Of a DNA stretch of 64,000 bases, positions 10,507 to 19,076 are shown piece by piece. Source of the stretch: an uncultured Saprospiraceae bacterium (lineage in GTDB: Bacteria > Bacteroidota > Bacteroidia > Chitinophagales > Saprospiraceae); the NCBI GenBank assembly GCA_938016265.1, contig CALLWB010000073.1, positions 1 to 64,000 of the forward strand. The letters run 5' to 3'. Both the position numbers and the translations under genes were made by a program. Under the pieces are notes generated by a model. The model ran no database searches. It was given only the letters and a program-made list of their open reading frames with translations, and was not told the origin of the DNA. How positions within the stretch are numbered: the first letter of the stretch is position 1; each line of letters opens with the position of its first letter.

Positions 10507-13500
10507 TTACCGCACCAACGTAATATCTCCTGCATACTGCCGCACTACCCCATCGACAAACGCCACATCCACAAAATAAGTCAGTACTCCAGGATTCATC
10601 TTCTTGCCCTTAAATGTCCCATCCCAACCTGCAAGTGGATCATTTGGAGAGACACCAGACACATCATGCACCATGTTGCCCCAGCGGTTGAATATGCGGA
10701 AGGTATTAATCGTAGCAACTTCAGGCCCGCCAAAAACATAGAAGACATCGTTGGTTCCGTCATTGTTAGGAGAAAAAGCATTCGGGATAAATACATTCCG
10801 GTTTTTGAGTGCGAAGACGATTAAATCATCGGTCGCCATACAGCCATTGGTATCGAGGACCATGATCTGGTATTCGGTTTCTTCCAGCGGTGTAATGACA
10901 GGATTCGGACAGTCAGAACAACTTAGATAAAGCGGTGGTTCCCAACTCCACACAAGAGAATCAGTCGTGCTAACAGCAACGGTAACTTGAAGGCTATCGC
11001 CCAAGTCAATCTCTACATCGTCGCCGGCATTCAATTGGATTTCCGCGGGTTCATTCACGTAAGTGGAAAAAGTAGCCGTACACCCTTGTTCATCCTCTAC
11101 GAATACCGTGTAAGAGCCCGCCGGCAATTCTGAAAACAGCGTGTCCTCCTGGAAGAATTCACCGTCCAGAGAATAGGTCAATTGCCCCGTTCCTCCTTGG
11201 TAAGTATCCACATACACTTCTCCATTTTCCTCCCCAAAACAAGTGTTATCAGTCACGCCGAGTTGCGCTAAAATTTGATCAGGTTGACCAAGTGTAACAG
11301 CCTCTAGCAATTGACATCCATTAGCATCCGTGACAGTGACCGTTTGAGTACCTAAACCCAAATCCCAGGCAGTGTCAGTGACGTCGCCATTGTTCCAGGC
11401 ATAGGTATAACTAGGTACGCCTCCTGAAGCAACTGCGGTGGCAAAACCATCCGTTCCTGCAAAACAACTTGGGTCAGTGCCTGTGATGCTAATGCCTAGC
11501 GGGGAAGGAGCATCTCCTACCGTAACATTCACTGGGCCAAAATCACAATCATTAATATCGGTAATGGTTAATTGATAAACGCCAGGCGATAAACCAGTAA
11601 TTGTCGATCCATAAAGGTTATTACTCCAATAATAAAAATAAGGACTGGTGCCACCTGTCGCTGACACCACTACCTGCCCATCCGTGAGTCCGAAACAACT
11701 AGGAGCACTGGCTACTATTTGATCGATAATTAAAGGGTCGGGACCGCCAATAGTGACTTGTTCATAGACTGGGCAGCCATTGGCATCTGTCATGGTTAAG
11801 AAATGGACGCCTTTGGTTAAAAACTGAGCCGGATTGGACAATTCGCCATTGCTCCATTGATAGTTGAATGGAGGAACGCCACCACTTGGTAAGACATATG
11901 CAGTGCCGTCATTCGAATTAGAACAAGAGGTCGGCATGGTGCTGATACTTGTGGTAATAGAATCGGGCATAGTAATCACAAAATTGGCCGTTGTGGAACA
12001 GCCACCCTGACCAGAAACAATCACATAATGATTGCCTTCTACCAGTACATTTGCGGTTGCTGTGGTTTGACCGTTTTCCCAGTGATAAGAAAAAGGAGGT
12101 GAGCCAGCAGTGATATTGACTTGTGCAAGACCATCAAACCCATTATAACATTGTACGTTTTGAATAATATCTACAGTAAATACAATTTCGGGGCTATTTA
12201 CTATTGTAAAAGGTTGAACGATGGTACAACCATTTGCATCTTCGAGCGTAGAGGAATAATTTCCTGCACATAATCCACTTATGCTAGCAGCAGTCCCACC
12301 AAAAGTAGACCATTGGAAGGAGTAGGGTGGAGTACCGCCGGATGCGGTCCAGGTCGCAGTGCCAATACAAGCACCAATACAACCTGCTGTCGTAGGGGTT
12401 ATGGTAGCGGAAAGCAAAGGAGGTTCTACAATCGTATAACTTTCTACCCCACTGCAACCACCGCCATCTGTAATCGAAACGGTATACATTCCGGGAACAA
12501 GATTGACCGCCAAAGGACCAGTTTGTGCATTGCTCCATTGATAGAAGTAGGTCCCTACTCCACCATTTACCGTCACTTGAATTTGACCATCGCCCGCTCC
12601 ACCACATGAAACATTGGTTATGGTTTCTGATATTTGAAGGGTGTTGCTTAATTGTATCGTTGTTGAGCCTGTGCTTGCGCAGCCTGCGGCGTCGGTAATA
12701 GTTATCGCATAGGTTCCGATGGGTAAATTGCTAATGGACTGGGTGATTTCATTGGTGCTCCAATTGTAGGAGTAAGGAGGTTGCCCGCCACTTGCTATCA
12801 CGGTGGCCACTCCACTGTTTGCTGTTCCGCAGGAGACATCTGTATTATTGAAAGTCATCGTGGCTCCTAGGCTTACTTCTAGGGTGATAAAGCTGGTAGA
12901 GTCACATCCGTTAGATCCTGGAGATATTTGTGAATAGGTATTCGGTACCGTTTCAACATTACCAAAAATAACAGCCGATCCGCCACTACAGATTGAAATT
13001 GTATCCATACTAGGAACCGAACCAATCAAGGATACGCTAAACGAATCTACTACCAGGCAGCCAGACGTTGTACTGCCAGTTACTACGTAGGTAGTATTCC
13101 CTTGAGGAGTAATAAAAACATTTGGACAAACTGGACAATCTACCCCTGTTGCCGGGCTCCAACTATAGGTATCAAAACCGGTTAAGGAGTATCCTATAAA
13201 TTCGCCTCCACAGATGGTGGTATCATTGATTGCAATTGTGCCAAGTGGATCTATTGTTATGGTGAGCGGTGCTTGCTCCAAACAACCAGATTCTTCTACT
13301 GAAAGTATATAATTTAACGTCCCTGTAAAATTGGGAGGAATGGTAACTACTGGATCTAGGATAGTGGAGTCAGAAAGAAATTGACCATCCCAGCTAACGA
13401 CTAATGGACCACCAGAGGTATTGGTTACCGCCCCGTTTAAGTTGATAGTTATAGCCTGGTCAGATTCGCAGAATTCCATATTGGTTCCTGCATTTACGTT

Positions 13501-14094
13501 GATCGCGCAACAGTCCAGAAACTGACTTGCTGTACCGGACCAGGTCATTTGAAACCCATTACTGGAGCCGGTGTAATTGTCTACCATTATGAAATACCCT
13601 TGACCGGGCAATACGTCTAGCGGAGCGACAAAACCATCCCCTGAGAAGTCTTCACTCAAATCTGTGGCTCCGTTTCCTAATCCGGTTTGGGGGCAAAAAG
13701 TGCAGAGGTCGGCTGCATAAGAACACCGTATTGGCGAACCGAGGTTATTGCAATCTACATTTGGTCCATACACTGCAAAGTCATAATCTTCCCCAAAACC
13801 ACCATTAGGTGAAATGGTAAATCCTAGCTGTAATCCAACAGGGGCAGTACTTTGAATTTCGAAATAATACCAGGCTGATTGATTTTCAAACCCGGTAATA
13901 CATCCTTCATCGTTATTAGGATTGGCAAAATCATCTATCCCTGGACCAGAAGGAGTAAACACTACCGCACTATCACTACAAATTGTAGCCGCATTAGAAC
14001 AATCAGGTCCTTGCCCATAGGAATTCATACTTATCCCAATTAGCAATAGAATACTAGAAAATCTAACTAAACTAATACATGTATTTAATGTCAT
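10507..14094 (-). CDS. SprB-like repeat protein with gliding-motility-associated C-terminal domain
   Basis: 1,195 residues, starting at ATG 14094 with a signal peptide (ISLVRFSSILLLIGISMNSYGQ). The N-terminal ~200 residues form a lectin/jelly-roll-like region (SAWYYFEIQSTAPVGLQLGF). Eight consecutive ~75-residue SprB-like repeats span about 405-1015. Their consensus is GGxPPYxYxWSNG, then GxYxVTVTDANGC. The last ~95 residues are the gliding-motility-associated domain (VFIPNAFSPNNDGTNDVF, FRIFNRWGNMV, AGWDGTFKGK, GDITLVR), a type B T9SS sorting signal. Such proteins are exported by T9SS and act as surface adhesins, with SprB itself carried along the cell during gliding. Function here is by family only. 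The 3' end is convergent with the histidine kinase (46 bp apart), and the spacer is A/T-rich without a clear hairpin. Confidence 0.93.
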   Translation of the reverse strand: MTLNTCISLVRFSSILLLIGISMNSYGQGPDCSNAATICSDSAVVFTPSGPGIDDFANPNNDEGCITGFENQSAWYYFEIQSTAPVGLQLGFTISPNGGFGEDYDFAVYGPNVDCNNLGSPIRCSYAADLCTFCPQTGLGNGATDLSEDFSGDGFVAPLDVLPGQGYFIMVDNYTGSSNGFQMTWSGTASQFLDCCAINVNAGTNMEFCESDQAITINLNGAVTNTSGGPLVVSWDGQFLSDSTILDPVVTIPPNFTGTLNYILSVEESGCLEQAPLTITIDPLGTIAINDTTICGGEFIGYSLTGFDTYSWSPATGVDCPVCPNVFITPQGNTTYVVTGSTTSGCLVVDSFSVSLIGSVPSMDTISICSGGSAVIFGNVETVPNTYSQISPGSNGCDSTSFITLEVSLGATMTFNNTDVSCGTANSGVATVIASGGQPPYSYNWSTNEITQSISNLPIGTYAITITDAAGCASTGSTTIQLSNTLQISETITNVSCGGAGDGQIQVTVNGGVGTYFYQWSNAQTGPLAVNLVPGMYTVSITDGGGCSGVESYTIVEPPLLSATITPTTAGCIGACIGTATWTASGGTPPYSFQWSTFGGTAASISGLCAGNYSSTLEDANGCTIVQPFTIVNSPEIVFTVDIIQNVQCYNGFDGLAQVNITAGSPPFSYHWENGQTTATANVLVEGNHYVIVSGQGGCSTTANFVITMPDSITTSISTMPTSCSNSNDGTAYVLPSGGVPPFNYQWSNGELSNPAQFLTKGVHFLTMTDANGCPVYEQVTIGGPDPLIIDQIVASAPSCFGLTDGQVVVSATGGTSPYFYYWSNNLYGSTITGLSPGVYQLTITDINDCDFGPVNVTVGDAPSPLGISITGTDPSCFAGTDGFATAVASGGVPSYTYAWNNGDVTDTAWDLGLGTQTVTVTDANGCQLLEAVTLGQPDQILAQLGVTDNTCFGEENGEVYVDTYQGGTGQLTYSLDGEFFQEDTLFSELPAGSYTVFVEDEQGCTATFSTYVNEPAEIQLNAGDDVEIDLGDSLQVTVAVSTTDSLVWSWEPPLYLSCSDCPNPVITPLEETEYQIMVLDTNGCMATDDLIVFALKNRNVFIPNAFSPNNDGTNDVFYVFGGPEVATINTFRIFNRWGNMVHDVSGVSPNDPLAGWDGTFKGKKMNPGVLTYFVDVAFVDGVVRQYAGDITLVR

Positions 14095-14402
14095 TCTACT
14101 AGAATTTATTCTTAAAATTTCAGTTCTTCAACAGACAGAATTGAAGTAGCTATCAAAATGTTTTATAGGAAGAAACAGGTAATGAATCGAGGAAACGATA
14201 CTGAATTATTATGTAATAATCGCAATTAAATTTCTTATTTCCCATTAAGAGGAAAGATAATTTATATTGTGAACTGTTTTCTCCTATGATTTTAACAAAG
14301 CAATATTATAAGATGACAAACCTATATTATTCATTAGAATCGTCATTTAGTGCTAAAATTACTTTATTTACATAGCATTGGTTTTTATTAGAACGATTAA
14401 TA
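14095..14402. other. Divergent intergenic region (308 bp)
   Basis: Separates the divergent SprB-like gene and the kinase/phospholyase fusion, so it should carry both promoters. A TAGGTTTG (minus strand, 14324-14317) matches the Bacteroidota -7 element TAnnTTTG, but no TTG lies at the proper distance upstream and it is over 200 bp from the ATG. No other structure was seen. Confidence 0.4.
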
Positions 14403-16775
14403 ATGCAACTTCGTCCTCCTAAACTTCAAATTTGTATCATGCCAAACAAACCATTGCCTCCTGTAGTAAATGAAGCGTTAGCAAAGAAATTTGTTCTTGA
14501 ACATTATGGTTTTCTGCCAACCTCTATAAAAAAGCTAAACAGCTACATTGACTTAAATTTTTTGATCCAGAATGAGAAACAAGAAAAATTCGTTCTAAAA
14601 ATTTCTCACAAGGATGCCGAAGTCCATGTCCTCGAAGGCCAACACCAAATGCTTAATAAATTGCAGGAAATCAAAAAATTTGACGCTTGTTTCCCCAAAA
14701 TTATCCCAGCACTATCCCAAAAGGAAATCCTGTTCCTTAAAGATGAAAAAAATGAGCGTTGCGCGACTCGTCTACTTACTTTTTTGGAGGGCGATCTTTA
14801 TGCAGAAGTTCCGCACACCAGCGAATTGATAGCTGAGTTTGGGACATTTCTTGGCTCTATAAACAAGCAACTTTCCCACCTGCCATCCACCGCTTTACAA
14901 GTGATTGATTCTCCCTGGGATTTGAAGAATGCGCATTATAATCTTGACCTAATTTCCGCTGTTTCTAATCCGGCAGATAGGAGGTTGGTTGATTATTTTC
15001 TGCTTCAGTTTGAGGAAACGTTTCTTCCAGAATTGAGGCATTTGCGCAAGGCGGTAATCCATGGAGATGCAAACGACTATAATCTACTTGTCCGAAATAA
15101 TAAGATTGCCGGGATTATCGATTTTGGTGATGCTTGCTTTACTCCAGTGATCTGCGAGTCGGCAATTGCATTAGCGTATATAATGATGGGCAAAGACGAT
15201 CCCGTGCAAATTGCTACTTGGTTTATCCGTAATTACAACGAACAATTCCCCTTGGAGGAAAAAGAAATTAAACTGCTTTATTATCTGATCGCGGCTAGGT
15301 TGTGTACCAGCGTTATTATGTCGGCCTATTCCAGGAAACTGGACCCAACCAACGCCTATATTTCAGTAAGCGAAAAACCAGGGTGGGCGTTATTGCATAA
15401 ATTGCTAGGAATAAACCCTGCTTATTTTGAGCAAAAAATCAGGGAAGTTTGTGGTTTTGAGGGAAGAAAATTTAAGGATTATTCTAAAGAAATTTCCTTA
15501 CGGGAAAAGCACCTCGCTCCTTCTTTCAGCTTAAGCTATACTCCATCACCACTCAAGATTTTCAAGGGCGGACTGCAATATTTATATGATGAAAATGGGC
15601 GAACTTACCTGGATGGAGTAAATAACATTTGTCATGTAGGCCATTGTCATCCCAAAGTTGTCCGTGCTAGTCAGCGGCAAATGGCCAGGCTGAATACCAA
15701 TACCAGATATTTGTACGACAGCTTGAATGAATATACAAGTCAACTCGCCAGCAAATTTCCCGATCCGCTAAATCGAGTGTTTTTAGTCAATTCAGGAAGC
15801 GAGGCAACAGAATTGGCGTTGAGACTAGCCCGCACCCACACCAAACGAACAGATGTCGTCGTAGTAGATGGTGCGTATCACGGTAATTCTGGTGCTGGTG
15901 TAGCAATTAGTCCATACAAATTTGAGGGAAAAGGTGGTTTTGATAAACTGGGCTGGGTGCATAAAGTCCCCGCACCAGACATCTACCGCGGACCGTTTAA
16001 AAAAGGAACTCCAAATGTAGGAACGCGCTACGCAAATGAAGTAACTAAAGTGCTGGCAGAAGCTGAAAAATCTGACAAAAAAATAGCAGCATATTTCTGC
16101 GAATCGTTGCTAAGTTGTGGTGGTCAAATTCTTCTTCCACCTAGTTATTTGAAGCGCGTTTATCAGGCCATTCGAGCGCATGGTGGGGTTTGTGTGGCGG
16201 ATGAAGTGCAGGTCGGTTTTGGTCGCGTCGGTGCTCAATTTTGGGGATTTGAATTGCAGGAAGTGGTACCTGACATTGTCGTTTTCGGAAAACCGATCGG
16301 CAATGGCCATCCGATGGCCGGGGTAATTACGACCAACGAAATTGCCAATTCATTTAATAACGGGATGGAGTTTTTCAGTTCCTTCGGCGGAAATCCAGTG
16401 AGTTGCGAGGTAGGAAAAGCCGTTTTAAAAGTCATTGAGGAAGAAAATCTGCAGCAACATGCTTTTGAAATTGGGAATTATATGCTGGAAGGTTTCCGTG
16501 CTTTGAAGGCTAAATTTCCGCTTATTGGTGATGTGCGGGGGGCTGGGCTGTTTCTGGGTATAGAGTTGGTTCGGGACAGGATTACTTTAGAGCCGGCTGC
16601 CAGGGAAGCGAGTCAATTGGTCACTCAAATGAAAGAAAAGGGGATCCTGCTCAGTACTGATGGCCCCTTGCATAACGTCATTAAATTTAAGCCGCCGATG
16701 GTGTTTAGTCGGTTGGATGCTGATCGGTTGTTAGGGGCATTGGCAGATTGTTTATTGGTAACTGGTAGCGAGTAG
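14403..16775 (+). CDS. Fused APH-type small-molecule kinase and class III PLP phospho-lyase
   Basis: 790 residues; ATG 14403, with a second ATG at 14439 (MPNKPLPP) equally plausible. Residues ~15-350 are an aminoglycoside-phosphotransferase-fold kinase, with the Brenner-type catalytic loop IHGDANDYNLL and metal site IIDFGD. Residues ~370-790 are a class III aminotransferase-fold domain with VNSGSEATELALRLAR, DEVQVGFGRVG and Lys630 in VFGKPIGNG as the PLP lysine. The aminotransferase half resembles the AGXT2L group (ETNPPL, PHYKPL), which are phospho-lyases rather than transaminases. The kinase half resembles hydroxylysine kinase (HYKK). Phosphorylation then phospho-elimination of one amine substrate (5-hydroxylysine- or ethanolamine-like) on one chain is inferred. 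Cytoplasmic; no signal peptide. Transcribed alone. Substrate not determined from sequence. Confidence 0.88.
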   Translation: MQLRPPKLQICIMPNKPLPPVVNEALAKKFVLEHYGFLPTSIKKLNSYIDLNFLIQNEKQEKFVLKISHKDAEVHVLEGQHQMLNKLQEIKKFDACFPKIIPALSQKEILFLKDEKNERCATRLLTFLEGDLYAEVPHTSELIAEFGTFLGSINKQLSHLPSTALQVIDSPWDLKNAHYNLDLISAVSNPADRRLVDYFLLQFEETFLPELRHLRKAVIHGDANDYNLLVRNNKIAGIIDFGDACFTPVICESAIALAYIMMGKDDPVQIATWFIRNYNEQFPLEEKEIKLLYYLIAARLCTSVIMSAYSRKLDPTNAYISVSEKPGWALLHKLLGINPAYFEQKIREVCGFEGRKFKDYSKEISLREKHLAPSFSLSYTPSPLKIFKGGLQYLYDENGRTYLDGVNNICHVGHCHPKVVRASQRQMARLNTNTRYLYDSLNEYTSQLASKFPDPLNRVFLVNSGSEATELALRLARTHTKRTDVVVVDGAYHGNSGAGVAISPYKFEGKGGFDKLGWVHKVPAPDIYRGPFKKGTPNVGTRYANEVTKVLAEAEKSDKKIAAYFCESLLSCGGQILLPPSYLKRVYQAIRAHGGVCVADEVQVGFGRVGAQFWGFELQEVVPDIVVFGKPIGNGHPMAGVITTNEIANSFNNGMEFFSSFGGNPVSCEVGKAVLKVIEEENLQQHAFEIGNYMLEGFRALKAKFPLIGDVRGAGLFLGIELVRDRITLEPAAREASQLVTQMKEKGILLSTDGPLHNVIKFKPPMVFSRLDADRLLGALADCLLVTGSE

Positions 16776-16778
16776 ATT

Positions 16779-16801
16779 CCTTCGCGATCCCGAAGGGTTT
16801 T
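16779..16801 (+). terminator. Probable intrinsic terminator after kinase/phospholyase gene
   Basis: CCTTCG (16779-16784) pairs with CGAAGG (16791-16796) around a 6-base loop, followed by GTTTTC. It starts 4 bases after the stop codon. The T-run is short. Confidence 0.5.
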
Positions 16802-16885
16802 CAACGACAGTCCAAAAAGTGAAGGCGCCTATCATCGCTATTGTCGAGCGTTTTCGGGGACGACGTCTTAAACATCCCGCACGTA

Positions 16886-16916
16886 TTGAATACATGCAAT
16901 TTATTGTATATATTTA
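16886..16916 (+). promoter_or_regulatory. Bacteroidota-type promoter for the YadA-head-like gene
   Basis: TTG at 16886-16888, a 20-base spacer, then TATATTTA at 16909-16916, one mismatch from TAnnTTTG. It lies 70 bp upstream of the ATG at 16986. Confidence 0.5.
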
Positions 16917-16985
16917 CATAGCCCACAGGGTTTCTTCCTTCTATTTAATCCTACGAATATATTCCTATATCAAAATATCAACCAA

Positions 16986-18305
16986 ATGAAAACCAAACCA
17001 AACCTAACTCTAATCTTTTTCCTATTGTTTCCTGCCTTCCTATTTGCGCAGAACGTAGGCATTGGAACAACCAACCCAACCTATAAACTAGATATTTATG
17101 ATGGCGACCTACGACTTGGTCAGACTTCGGTGAATCTTGGAGGAGCAAGCCGCAGGCATAATGCTCTAATTCGATCGAATAGCGGATACAACTTGATTCG
17201 TTTGATGTACGAAGGATACGATGGTGGGTATTGGGGGAATTTGTATTTCGGTCCAGCGGGTCCTCCTGCGATTACTCCCAATAGCGGATTTAATGTAGGT
17301 ATTGGGGGGAATGCTTTAAGAGCATTGACGACAGGTAGTAATAATCTAGCAGTTGGCTGGACGGCACTTTACGACAATACAACTGGTAGTTTTAATGTCG
17401 CAGTTGGTACCCAAAGTGTTTTGCGGGAAAATACAACGGGGTCTCAGAATATTGGTATTGGCAATATGGCGCTTCGAACAAACCTTACTGGATCGAGGAA
17501 TTTCGCTGCGGGATTTCAGGCAGGTTATTCTTCTCAAGGAGATAATAACATTTATCTTGGTTATAAAGCAGGCTATTATGAAACAGGATCTAATAAATTG
17601 TACATAGAAAATTCGGATTCTACTACGCCACTTATTTATGGTGATTTCACGAATGATACCGTAAAAATTTATGGCGCACTCAGTATTGCAGATACGTATA
17701 GCCTTCCTACCAATGATGGATTGCCCGGACAGGTGTTGACTACCGACGGTGCAGGGAATATCTCCTGGACAAACCCAGCACCCGCAGCTCCAACCACTTA
17801 TACAGTAGGCGATTTTGCGCAGGGAGGCATAGTCTTTTGGGTAGACGAAACAGGAGAACACGGTCTAGTTTGCGCCAAGGAGGATGATATCAATATGACT
17901 CGCTGGTTTGCAGGCACTAACGGTGAGACTCAGGCCCTTGGAGATGGTCCCTATGCCGGAGAAGCTAACACGATCATCATTATTTCTTCACAGGTGGCAC
18001 TAGGCGATGATGGGCAAAACTATGCGGCTAGAATTTGTAACGAGTTGGTTATAAGTGAAAGCCTGATTTCCTATGGAGATTGGTACCTTCCTTCTTATGA
18101 AGAATTGGCAATTATGAACCAGCATAAAACAGTAATCAATGCGACTGCTGCGGCAAATGCAGGATATCCTTTTAAATCTGCAAGTTACTGGTCCTCTACA
18201 GAATCGAACCCAACGGATGCATGGACAATAAATTTTATGGATGACACTGGGTATCCAACTACCAAATCGTTGGCTCATTACGTTCGACCGATTCGGGCAT
18301 TTTAG
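16986..18305 (+). CDS. Secreted YadA-head-like repeat protein with C-terminal DUF1566-like domain
   Basis: 439 residues with signal peptide (LTLIFFLLFPAFLFAQ). Mature protein begins NVGIGTTNPTYKLDI, the usual opening of Bacteroidota tail-fibre-like proteins. Residues ~105-205 hold repeats of the form NTTGSxNxAVGxxAL, as in YadA/Hep_Hag beta-roll heads. After a linker (GLPGQVLTTDGAGNISWTN), residues ~270-439 match the DUF1566 pattern: GGIVFWVDETGEHGLVCA, GDWYLPSYEEL, SASYWSSTE and VRPIRAF at the very end. Probably a trimeric or fibrous surface protein. No recognisable T9SS sorting domain is present. A promoter lies at 16886-16916. Function unknown. Confidence 0.85.
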   Translation: MKTKPNLTLIFFLLFPAFLFAQNVGIGTTNPTYKLDIYDGDLRLGQTSVNLGGASRRHNALIRSNSGYNLIRLMYEGYDGGYWGNLYFGPAGPPAITPNSGFNVGIGGNALRALTTGSNNLAVGWTALYDNTTGSFNVAVGTQSVLRENTTGSQNIGIGNMALRTNLTGSRNFAAGFQAGYSSQGDNNIYLGYKAGYYETGSNKLYIENSDSTTPLIYGDFTNDTVKIYGALSIADTYSLPTNDGLPGQVLTTDGAGNISWTNPAPAAPTTYTVGDFAQGGIVFWVDETGEHGLVCAKEDDINMTRWFAGTNGETQALGDGPYAGEANTIIIISSQVALGDDGQNYAARICNELVISESLISYGDWYLPSYEELAIMNQHKTVINATAAANAGYPFKSASYWSSTESNPTDAWTINFMDDTGYPTTKSLAHYVRPIRAF

Positions 18306-18488
18306 TTTGCAAGTGATAAATACAACAGCAGGCAATTCGCCAATCGTCTGTACCACAAATACTAGTAGGTGAAGTGTTCGGAATTTTAATAAAAAAAATA
18401 ATCTTCATCAGAATTTATTAAATCCCCAATAATTTTCCGTTATTCGTATTGCGTTCAATTTTCATTTACACCAAATGCCACACACACT

Positions 18489-18989
18489 ATGAGACACCTT
18501 TTATTTTTGTTGGCGCTGATTAGTTTTTTCGGTTGTGATCCAACAACTACAACGTCGAACAACACCACAAACACACCACCAACGACGACAACAAACACCA
18601 CCACGACTCAACCCTCTACTACCACACAACCAGCGACCACAGATGGCACTACTAAAAATCCTGCTCGGCTAGACACAGACAAAACCGGATTTGTTGGAAA
18701 ATGGATTCATTCGAAAGAGGAAGACACTGACAAAGAAGAGGTTTTTAGAAAAGAGGGATACAAATTCCCACCAGCAAGAGGTAGAAAAAATGTGATCATT
18801 AATGCGAACAACACCGTTTTTTACAACAAAATCGCAGCAAATGATGCATTTGACCGTGTAAATGGCAGATTGGAAAAAGTGGATGCTACTAAATTCCAAA
18901 TTGTATTGGAGGACGGCCATGCCACCACCATCAACGGAGAATTGAACAAAGGCATACTAAAACTAGGAAAAAAAGCGTTACCTAAATAA
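18489..18989 (+). CDS. Small lipoprotein with Thr/Asn/Pro-rich linker
   Basis: 166 residues. Signal peptide ends in a lipobox-like LISFFGC, so lipidation is likely. A low-complexity Thr/Asn/Pro/Gln stretch (about 20-60, encoded by ACA/ACC-rich DNA) acts as a spacer. A compact C-terminal domain of ~100 residues follows (GFVGKWIHSKEE...NGELNKGILKLGKKALPK). It resembles small lipocalin-like lipoprotein domains that measure 'Wxxxxxx' strands, but I do not recognise the family. An intrinsic terminator follows at 19024, so it is its own unit or ends one. Surface or periplasmic location is inferred. Confidence 0.75.
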   Translation: MRHLLFLLALISFFGCDPTTTTSNNTTNTPPTTTTNTTTTQPSTTTQPATTDGTTKNPARLDTDKTGFVGKWIHSKEEDTDKEEVFRKEGYKFPPARGRKNVIINANNTVFYNKIAANDAFDRVNGRLEKVDATKFQIVLEDGHATTINGELNKGILKLGKKALPK

Positions 18990-19023
18990 ATATCTACCCA
19001 ATTGACGAAAGAGATATTTGAGA

Positions 19024-19049
19024 AGACCGGTTTTTGCCGGTCTTTTTTT
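19024..19049 (+). terminator. Intrinsic terminator
   Basis: AGACCGG (19024-19030) pairs perfectly with CCGGTCT (19037-19043) across a TTTTTG loop, followed by a run of T to 19049. It lies 35 bp after the lipoprotein stop and just before the next ATG at 19077, so the next gene's expression may depend on read-through or on a promoter overlapping the hairpin. Confidence 0.85.
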
Positions 19050-19076
19050 GTAGTACATAATGGCAATTGAAAACCA

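Noticed and set aside
12284-12609. Opposite-frame ORFs of about 100 codons inside the SprB-like gene
   Set aside because: Shadows of the repeat-encoding frame; repeats produce long alternative frames.
14317-14324. TAGGTTTG on the minus strand as promoter of the SprB-like gene
   Set aside because: No TTG partner at 19-21 bases and more than 200 bp from the start codon; kept only as a note.
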